Below, in pieces: positions 6,426 to 10,120 of a stretch of DNA of 10,120 nt; positions within the stretch are counted from its first letter, which is position 1, and each line of letters starts with the position of its first letter. Location of the stretch: contig WRCL01000034.1 of assembly GCA_009783975.1 (NCBI GenBank), forward strand, positions 1 to 10,120. The letters are read 5' to 3'. The notes below the pieces were generated by a model. It was not told the origin of the DNA, did not search any database, and saw only the letters and a list, made by a program, of their open reading frames with translations. Origin of the DNA: Micrococcales bacterium. Its GTDB lineage: Bacteria > Actinomycetota > Actinomycetes > Actinomycetales > Cellulomonadaceae. The position numbers and the translations under genes are program-made.

Positions 6426-7178
6426 GTGAGCGACCACGACGAGACCATCGACGCCGGCACCGATGTCGACCTTGCTTCCGTCACGCAGCTGCGCCGACGC
6501 CCGGGCCGTCCACGGCAGACCGCCGCCGACGAGCTCACCCCACGCCAACAACGGGTGCTGGAGACCGTGCGGACCTCAGTGTCCGAACGCGGCTACCCGC
6601 CGACGATGCGCGAGATCGGCGAGACCGTCGGGCTCACCAGCCCGTCGTCGGTCAAGCACCAGCTGGAGATGCTCGAACGCAAGGGCTACCTGCGACGCGA
6701 CCCGAACCGTCCCCGCGCGATCGAGGTCGTCGCCCCCAACGACGCCCGCAGCGTGTCGCTGCTGCACGAGACAGCCGGCTTCGCCGCGGAGACCATGTCC
6801 CCCGAGCCGGCGTACGTGCCGCTCGTCGGGCGTATCGCCGCCGGTGGTCCGATCCTCGCTGAGCAGGTCGTCGAAGACGTGTTCGCCCTGCCACGCCAGC
6901 TCGTCGGCGACGGCGAGCTGTTCTTGCTCAAGGTCGTCGGCGACTCGATGGTCGACGCGGCGATCTGCGACGACGACTGGGTCGTCGTGCGCCGCCAACC
7001 CACAGCCGAGAACGGCGAGATCGTCGCGGCGATGCTCGACGGTGAGGCGACCGTGAAGACCCTGCGCCAGCGCGACGGGCACGTGTGGTTGCTGCCGCAC
7101 AACCCGGCGTACTCCCCCATCGACGGCGACGAGGCGACGATCCTCGGCAAGGTGGTCAGCGTCCTGCGCAGCCTGTGA
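6426..7178 (+). CDS. lexA: LexA repressor, SOS master regulator
   Basis: LexA represses DNA-damage genes and cleaves itself when stimulated by RecA filaments. The 250 residues begin with a poorly conserved acidic leader (1-36). The winged-helix DNA-binding domain follows (about 38-102), with the [25 protein letters not shown] recognition region. The C-terminal S24 peptidase domain carries the Ala139-Gly140 cleavage site in [10 protein letters not shown], catalytic Ser174 in VGDSMVD and catalytic Lys211 in EATVKTL. All key residues are intact, so it should be cleavable. The GTG at 6426 is chosen because AAGGAG lies seven bases upstream; the open frame runs further upstream through the operator and promoter, so longer starts are not credible. 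The gene is divergent from the LysM gene and probably monocistronic, with hairpins after its stop. Confidence 0.97.
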   Translation: MSDHDETIDAGTDVDLASVTQLRRRPGRPRQTAADELTPRQQRVLETVRTSVSERGYPPTMREIGETVGLTSPSSVKHQLEMLERKGYLRRDPNRPRAIEVVAPNDARSVSLLHETAGFAAETMSPEPAYVPLVGRIAAGGPILAEQVVEDVFALPRQLVGDGELFLLKVVGDSMVDAAICDDDWVVVRRQPTAENGEIVAAMLDGEATVKTLRQRDGHVWLLPHNPAYSPIDGDEATILGKVVSVLRSL

Positions 7179-7193
7179 CGGACGCGGCAAGCG

Positions 7194-7209
7194 CTGGGCT
7201 CCTGCCCAG
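7194..7209 (+). terminator. Hairpin after lexA
   Basis: CTGGGC-tcct-GCCCAG is a 6-bp stem with a 4-base loop starting 16 bases after the lexA stop. Two more pairs form beyond a single mismatch. An imperfect palindrome (7215-7232, GTTG...CAAC) and a GGTGT/ACACC hairpin (7255-7268) follow. There is no real U-tract. Confidence 0.4.
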
Positions 7210-7302
7210 GGCACGTTGTCGACTTCGTCAACAACCACCTCATGCACGAGACTAGGTGTCTGCACACCCTGGTCGAGCCCAGGTTCAGCGAGCGGAGACC
7301 CG

Positions 7303-7596
7303 ATGACCGGACGACTGTTACCAGACCCCAGCCCCCTGGCCATGGAGCGCCTGCGGGCAGCGGCCGCACGGCTGAAGCGTTCCACGCCGCACGACCCGCC
7401 CCAAGACGACTCGGACTACGAGGGCTGGACCCTGGCGCGTCTGCGCCGCCGTGCTGCTGAGCTGGACGTCCCCGGCCGCTGGTCGATGGACAAGGACGGG
7501 CTCATCGCAGCACTGCGTGCGCACGACGAACCAGGTGACACCGCCGCCGGGGCGTCGGACGACCCGAGCGACGCTACCGAGCCGCAGGCTCAGTAG
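7303..7596 (+). CDS. Small protein with SAP / Rho-N-like helix-loop-helix motif
   Basis: The predicted protein has 97 residues: a basic helix (about 12-26, MERLRAAAARLKR), an acidic spacer (DDSDYEG, 35-41), a motif of the form WTLARLRRRAAELDVPGRWSMDKDGLIAALRAHD (42-75), and a disordered acidic tail. The motif resembles the SAP / Rho termination factor N-terminal fold: two helices joined by a loop containing a Pro-Gly-Arg turn, with 'K-D-x-L-I-x-A-L' in the second helix. Such motifs bind nucleic acid in several families. Binding is inferred; the overall protein is uncharacterised. ATG 7303 is preferred because GGAG lies five bases upstream, the protein-like sequence begins there, and upstream in-frame codons read as low-complexity Ser/Thr. 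Its last 7 bp overlap the end of the convergent ldh gene. Confidence 0.75.
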   Translation: MTGRLLPDPSPLAMERLRAAAARLKRSTPHDPPQDDSDYEGWTLARLRRRAAELDVPGRWSMDKDGLIAALRAHDEPGDTAAGASDDPSDATEPQAQ

Positions 7597-8579
7597 CCGC
7601 AGCTGCGGGCCACCTCACGCACCGCCTGCGCCGAGGCGCGTAACGCTGCGACCTCGTCGGGCGACATCGGCACGGCGAGGCGTTCGCCGACCCCGTGCGC
7701 CCCGACGACCGACGGCACCGACAGGCACACGTCGTCGATGCCCTGGTAACCGCTGAGCAGCGAGGAGACCGGCTGGATCCGGTGCTCGTCGTTGAGGACC
7801 GCTTCGATGGTCCGCGAGGCGGCCAGCCCGACGGCGTAGTTCGTCGCCCCTTTGCCGGCGATGATCGTCGCCGCCGACGTGGTGACCTCGTCGGCGATCT
7901 GGTCGCGCACCGCCGCGGTCAACGGCCCGCGCCCTTCGATCCCGGGCCAGTCAAGCAACGGCACAGAACCGAGGGTCGCCGACGACCACAACGCGAGCTG
8001 GGAGTCGCCGTGCTCACCGGCGATGTACGCGTGCACGTTCTGCACCGCGATCCCGGTGTGCTGCGAGACCAGGTACCGCAACCGGGAGGTGTCGAGCAAC
8101 GTCCCAGACCCGAACACCTGGTTCGCTGGCAGCCCGGAGACCTTGAGCGCGACGTACGTCACGACGTCAACTGGGTTGGTCACGACGAGGTGGACCGCCT
8201 CCGGGGCGACGGCCACCAGCTGCGGAAGCACCGCAGCGACGAGCCGTGTCGTCGCCCCGGCCAGGTCCATCCGGGTCTGCCCAGGTTTCTGCTTGGCCCC
8301 GGCGGTGAAGACCACCACGTCAGCGCCACGCACAACCTCGATGTCGTCAGACCCCGCCACCGTCGCCATCGGCATGAACGCGATCCCGTGCGCAAGGTCC
8401 AGCGCCTGCGCCTCGACCTTGGCCCGGTCGATGTCGTAGAGCACCACAGTGCGCGCCGACCCCCGCATGAGCAACGCGTACGCAAGCGTCGCCCCCACCG
8501 ACCCAGCCCCGACAACAGCGACCTTCGACGTCCGCCGCGGGTGGAACGGCGTTTCTCCCGGCACACACACGCTGACCAT
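7590..8579 (-). CDS. ldh: L-lactate dehydrogenase, probably fructose-1,6-bisphosphate-activated
   Basis: The enzyme interconverts pyruvate and L-lactate with NADH in the cytosol, recycling NAD+ during fermentation. The 329 residues carry the NAD-binding loop GAGSVGAT (24-31). Q97 (in KQKPGQTRMDL) is the glutamine that favours pyruvate; malate dehydrogenases have Arg at this place. R103, the D163/R166 pair (LLDTSRLR) and the active-site H190 (GEHGDS) complete the site. R168 and H183 match the Arg173 and His188 positions that bind fructose 1,6-bisphosphate in allosteric bacterial enzymes, so activation by this sugar is likely. ATG 8579 is used; a TTG immediately before it is less likely. GGAGGG lies four bases upstream and can be covered by an upstream hairpin. 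The gene overlaps the convergent SAP-like gene by 7 bp. The lipoprotein gene lies upstream on the same strand. Confidence 0.96.
   Translation of the reverse strand: MVSVCVPGETPFHPRRTSKVAVVGAGSVGATLAYALLMRGSARTVVLYDIDRAKVEAQALDLAHGIAFMPMATVAGSDDIEVVRGADVVVFTAGAKQKPGQTRMDLAGATTRLVAAVLPQLVAVAPEAVHLVVTNPVDVVTYVALKVSGLPANQVFGSGTLLDTSRLRYLVSQHTGIAVQNVHAYIAGEHGDSQLALWSSATLGSVPLLDWPGIEGRGPLTAAVRDQIADEVTTSAATIIAGKGATNYAVGLAASRTIEAVLNDEHRIQPVSSLLSGYQGIDDVCLSVPSVVGAHGVGERLAVPMSPDEVAALRASAQAVREVARSCGY
7597..7608. repeat. 12-bp palindrome at the ldh / SAP-protein overlap
   Basis: CCGCAGCTGCGG is a perfect palindrome just after the SAP-like gene's stop and inside the last codons of ldh. CCGCAG at 7582-7587 can alternatively pair with its right arm. 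It may help to end transcription from both sides, but part of it may simply reflect codon choice in ldh. Confidence 0.25.
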
Positions 8580-8583
8580 CAAC

Positions 8584-8617
8584 CCTCCACACCTCGACCC
8601 AGCACCCCGGGTGGAGG
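8584..8617 (-). promoter_or_regulatory. Hairpin that can mask the ldh ribosome-binding site
   Basis: On the minus-strand transcript CCTCCAC (8617-8611) is complementary over 7 bp to GTGGAGG (8590-8584), which includes the GGAGG of the ldh ribosome-binding site. The loop is 20 bases. A -10-like TAGCCT (8620-8615) overlaps the upstream arm. A transcript starting from it would lack that arm, while read-through from the lipoprotein gene would contain it. Confidence 0.4.
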
Positions 8618-8625
8618 CTAACCCC

Positions 8626-8651
8626 CCTCACCTCACCCGGCACCCCGGCAC
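8626..8651 (-). repeat. Tandem short repeats upstream of ldh
   Basis: On the minus strand GTGCCGGG occurs twice end to end (8651-8636), followed directly by TGAGG twice (8635-8626) and a G-run. These are perfect but short duplications in the gap between the lipoprotein gene and ldh. They may be slippage products or part of the ldh control region. Confidence 0.5.
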
Positions 8652-8661
8652 GTCCCACGTT

Positions 8662-8680
8662 CCCTGCACAAGCTCCAGGG
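8662..8680 (-). terminator. Hairpin after the lipoprotein gene
   Basis: CCCTG and CAGGG form a 5-bp stem with a 9-base loop directly after the lipoprotein stop. No U-tract follows. This is a weak candidate terminator. Confidence 0.25.
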
Positions 8681-8682
8681 CA

Positions 8683-9282
8683 CTACGGGTTGTAGATGGC
8701 CCAGTCCTCGAGCGTGGCGAAGATGGCAGCCCCGGTGGCGGTGTCCAGGCAGGCGAAACCTTCGGGTTCGGCGGTGCACTGGACAGAGCCGAGCTGGACG
8801 GTGTCACCGGGGGTGACAGGCACGTCGTGGGACCCCAGGACGGTGTCGGTGGGGCAGCCTTTGCTGGCCTCGCCGTCCATGATCGTGACGTATCCGAACG
8901 GGACGGGGCCGACGCTGTCGGCCAGGCCGCACGGGTCGTTGCCGACGCCGGTGTTCATGTCGGTGAAGGCGGCAGACCCGGGGACCAGGTCGCACCGGAC
9001 CCAGGTCCCGTCCACTGCGAGCGCCAGCACGCACACCACCTGGGAGAAGTCTTCTCCCGCCGCCGGAACCCAGATCCCCACGAAATCCCCGTCGAGCATT
9101 GTGGCTGCGGGGTGGACCCGCGGCGGGAAGACGATCTCGGGTTCCTCGGTGGCGGTGACCGTCGGTGCTGGCGGGGCCGGTGTGGTCGCCGCCGGCGACC
9201 AGCCCGACGTGCCGCCACCTTGGCAGCCTGCCACGGCGCACAGCACCGCACCGACAGCCAGTGCCACCACTCGTCTCATCAT
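8683..9282 (-). CDS. Secreted lipoprotein of unknown function
   Basis: The 199-residue product starts with MMRR, a hydrophobic stretch (5-18) and a lipobox VAGC with Cys20 as the lipidated residue. It should therefore be exported and anchored to the outer face of the membrane. A Ser/Thr/Pro/Ala linker (about 21-45) precedes the mature domain. The domain has six cysteines (in contexts VVCVL, VRCDL, DPCGL, KGCPT, VQCTA, FACLD), enough for three disulfide bonds, and alternating short hydrophobic segments that suggest a beta-rich fold. I do not recognise the family. ATG 9282 is supported by AGGAG seven bases upstream (9290-9294); ATG 9279 is next to it. The frame stays open far upstream, but that part is antisense to dinG and has no start signals. 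The downstream gene is ldh, 103 bp away, with no functional link evident. Confidence 0.85.
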   Translation of the reverse strand: MMRRVVALAVGAVLCAVAGCQGGGTSGWSPAATTPAPPAPTVTATEEPEIVFPPRVHPAATMLDGDFVGIWVPAAGEDFSQVVCVLALAVDGTWVRCDLVPGSAAFTDMNTGVGNDPCGLADSVGPVPFGYVTIMDGEASKGCPTDTVLGSHDVPVTPGDTVQLGSVQCTAEPEGFACLDTATGAAIFATLEDWAIYNP

Positions 9283-9309
9283 CGTCGTGCTCCTGGGCCA
9301 GTGGGTGGG

Positions 9310-9321
9310 GACAAGACACAC
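9310..9321 (+). repeat. Direct repeat GACAAGACACAC, copy 1
   Basis: The 12 bases are identical to 9752-9763 in the same orientation. This copy lies 28 bp upstream of the lipoprotein start codon, antisense to that gene. Confidence 0.5.
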
Positions 9322-9574
9322 GATGGCACCGACGGGCGTCGTTAGCACCACCAGGCCAAGACAGTGGGGACGGTTCCAATGTCTTACCTGGTCAGCGCGC
9401 TCTTCCCACCTCCCGGCCAGGAGACCGCCCGACGGGTCGCACCAGCCACGAGGGAGGTCGTCGGGAAGGCGTTCGGGGGCGGGACACGGTGACGGTCTCG
9501 TCGAACGTCTCGTCGGCTGACCCCTTCGCCTGTGCGATGGTCGAGGTCGTCCAGGAGCGTCGGTCGCGCAGCAG

Positions 9575-9617
9575 TGCGCACAGTTGCATGCATTTGAGCT
9601 GCGCATATCTGCGCAAC
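9575..9617 (+). repeat. Phased TGCGCA / TGCATGCA repeat cluster (candidate operator)
   Basis: TGCGCA starts at 9575, 9600 and 9610, and TGCATGCA at 9585, so the units form two pairs each 10 bp apart. The stretch GTTGCATGCA (9583-9592) and the end ATCTGCGCAAC (9607-9617) also form an imperfect inverted repeat closing with GTTGC/GCAAC. Spacing by one helical turn suggests binding of a multimeric regulator. No known regulator consensus is assigned. Confidence 0.45.
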
Positions 9618-9751
9618 CCTCATGATTCGTCCACGACCGTCGCCTGAGACCGTGCCACCAGACCTGGTCGAGCAGGTCACCACGGGCGCGCGCGTGGCTG
9701 TCATGGCGGGTCGTTGTCAGTCGCCTTGGTTGCACAACGTCGTCGCGCGGT

Positions 9752-9763
9752 GACAAGACACAC
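9752..9763 (+). repeat. Direct repeat GACAAGACACAC, copy 2
   Basis: This copy is identical to 9310-9321 and ends 29 bp before the dinG-like start. It covers the -35 position of the probable leaderless promoter there. Confidence 0.5.
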
Positions 9764-9779
9764 CCTCCCACGGGGCGCA

Positions 9780-9785
9780 TAGGCT
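9780..9785 (+). promoter_or_regulatory. -10 element (TAGGCT) of a leaderless promoter for the DinG-like gene
   Basis: TAGGCT fits TAnnnT and lies seven bases before the ATG, so transcription should begin at or beside the start codon. The -35 region 17 bp upstream (AGACAC, within the 12-bp repeat) matches poorly. Confidence 0.5.
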
Positions 9786-9792
9786 GAGGGCC

Positions 9793-10120
9793 ATGCCTGG
9801 TCCGGACCGTACGACGTCGCTGCTCGAGGCGGCGGTGGCGGCGCTGGGCGGGCAGCGGCGCGAGGGGCAGGTCGTCATGGCCCACGCCGTGGCTGACGCC
9901 GTGGAACGCCGCGAGCACCTGCTGGTCCAGGCCGGGACGGGCACAGGCAAGTCGTTGGGGTACCTGGTGCCGGTCGTCGACCACGCGGTGCGCACCGAGC
10001 AGCGGGTCGTGGTGTCCACGGCGACGCTGGCGCTGCAGCGGCAGGTCGTGGGCCGGGACCTGCCGTTGGTCGTCGACGCCCTGGCCTCGCACCTGGCGCA
10101 CCGTCCGGCTGTGGCGCTGC
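9793..10120 (+). CDS. DinG-like ATP-dependent helicase, N-terminal part (3' end outside window)
   Basis: The visible 109 residues match the start of DinG/XPD-type superfamily 2 helicases. A Q-motif-like RREGQVVMAHAVADAV (about 23-38) is followed by Walker A AGTGTGKS (47-54) with LGYLVPV, then motif Ia VVVSTATLALQRQV. Bacterial and archaeal members unwind DNA and DNA-RNA hybrids 5' to 3' and often carry an iron-sulfur cluster between the first motifs. The cysteine region lies beyond the window, so the cluster cannot be judged. Some actinobacterial relatives are annotated as ATP-dependent DNA helicase or DinG. The ATG is supported by the TAGGCT -10 seven bases upstream and by the normal distance from the start to the Q-motif. 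No SOS box is seen next to it, although E. coli dinG is damage-inducible. The frame is open to the window end. Confidence 0.88.
   Translation, partial: MPGPDRTTSLLEAAVAALGGQRREGQVVMAHAVADAVERREHLLVQAGTGTGKSLGYLVPVVDHAVRTEQRVVVSTATLALQRQVVGRDLPLVVDALASHLAHRPAVAL

Larger units (their letters stand above)
9283..9792. other. 510-bp divergent intergenic region without a convincing gene
   Basis: The gap lies between the divergent lipoprotein and DinG-like genes. It contains a less GC-rich stretch with phased TGCGCA/TGCATGCA repeats (9575-9617), two copies of GACAAGACACAC near its two ends, and the dinG -10 element. Short frames exist on both strands around 9490-9640 with moderately coding-like third positions, but none has a recognisable product or a firm start. 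Genes divergent from such a long gap usually have sizeable control regions. Confidence 0.6.

Noticed and set aside
8654..8670. Rex operator upstream of ldh
   Set aside because: Only a half-site (TTGTGCA on the minus strand) is present. The second half lacks TTCACAA, and the position is at the lipoprotein end of the gap.
9501..9516. LexA-like box upstream of the DinG-like gene
   Set aside because: TCGAAC is perfect but the second half matches only three of six, and it lies almost 290 bp from the start codon, far from the -10 element.
9392..9623. Short minus-strand frames in the lipoprotein / dinG gap
   Set aside because: Two overlapping frames compete, neither has a firm start, and the sequence is Arg/Pro-rich without a recognisable fold. 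They may be noise or the remains of a gene.
9489..9647. Possible 52-residue plus-strand peptide starting GTG 9489 with several cysteines
   Set aside because: Third-position GC is fairly high, but an antisense frame shows the same bias, there is no clear ribosome-binding site and no recognisable family. It also runs through the repeat cluster.
9283..10101. Upstream extension of the lipoprotein frame on the minus strand
   Set aside because: It is antisense to the DinG-like gene in part and would bury the signal peptide and lipobox inside the protein.
1..10120. tRNA, rRNA, CRISPR arrays, insertion sequences and phage attachment sites
   Set aside because: No regularly spaced repeats with spacers, no terminal inverted repeats around a transposase and no cloverleaf or rRNA-like stretches were seen by eye. 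A covariance-model scan could still reveal a small RNA.

Overview
The window is about 70% GC with dense coding on both strands and codons that end almost always in G or C. That base use, GTG starts, apparently leaderless promoters (TAnnnT placed 6-7 bases before a start codon), a DUF5302 protein and the nrdR / LysM / lexA cluster all point to a high-GC actinobacterium. Within that group the Micrococcales (Cellulomonas-like) seem most likely. This placement is inference from gene content; no rRNA or tRNA is present to confirm it. The window reads as chromosomal core rather than a mobile island: there are no transposases, integrases, phage genes or CRISPR arrays.

Layout. Plus strand, 2-4827: the tail of an unrecognised protein (stop at 316), a spermidine-synthase-like methyltransferase-fold protein (333-1139), a HelD-type UvrD/Rep superfamily helicase (1219-3573) and a short, E. 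coli-type phosphoglycerate dehydrogenase SerA (3628-4827). A hairpin at 4845-4862 separates these from a minus-strand group: a DUF5302 small protein (4858-5061), nrdR (5126-5617) and a single-pass LysM protein (5751-6218). The LysM gene is divergent from lexA (6426-7178, plus). The shared 207-bp gap holds a clear actinobacterial SOS box (6311-6326), a second degenerate box (6290-6305) and divergent promoter elements. Next is a 97-aa protein with a SAP/Rho-N-like helical motif (7303-7596). It overlaps the convergent L-lactate dehydrogenase gene (7590-8579, minus) by 7 bp. A six-cysteine lipoprotein (8683-9282, minus) lies upstream of ldh. A 510-bp gap with phased repeats then leads to the start of a DinG-like helicase gene, cut by the window end (9793-10120, plus).

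How they fit. The centre is a DNA-damage and nucleotide-supply module. LexA represses SOS genes. The divergent LysM membrane protein matches, in position and topology, the SOS-induced division inhibitors ChiZ (Mycobacterium) and YneA (Bacillus). NrdR represses ribonucleotide reductase. HelD recycles stalled RNA polymerase, and the DinG-like helicase probably resolves DNA/RNA structures. SerA and Ldh are central-metabolism enzymes with no obvious link to that module.

I found no wholly new system. The observations most worth a second look are the LexA/LysM divergent control region, the helically phased TGCGCA/TGCATGCA repeats at 9575-9617, a hairpin that can cover the ldh ribosome-binding site, and the GTAGCGTC inverted repeats before nrdR.
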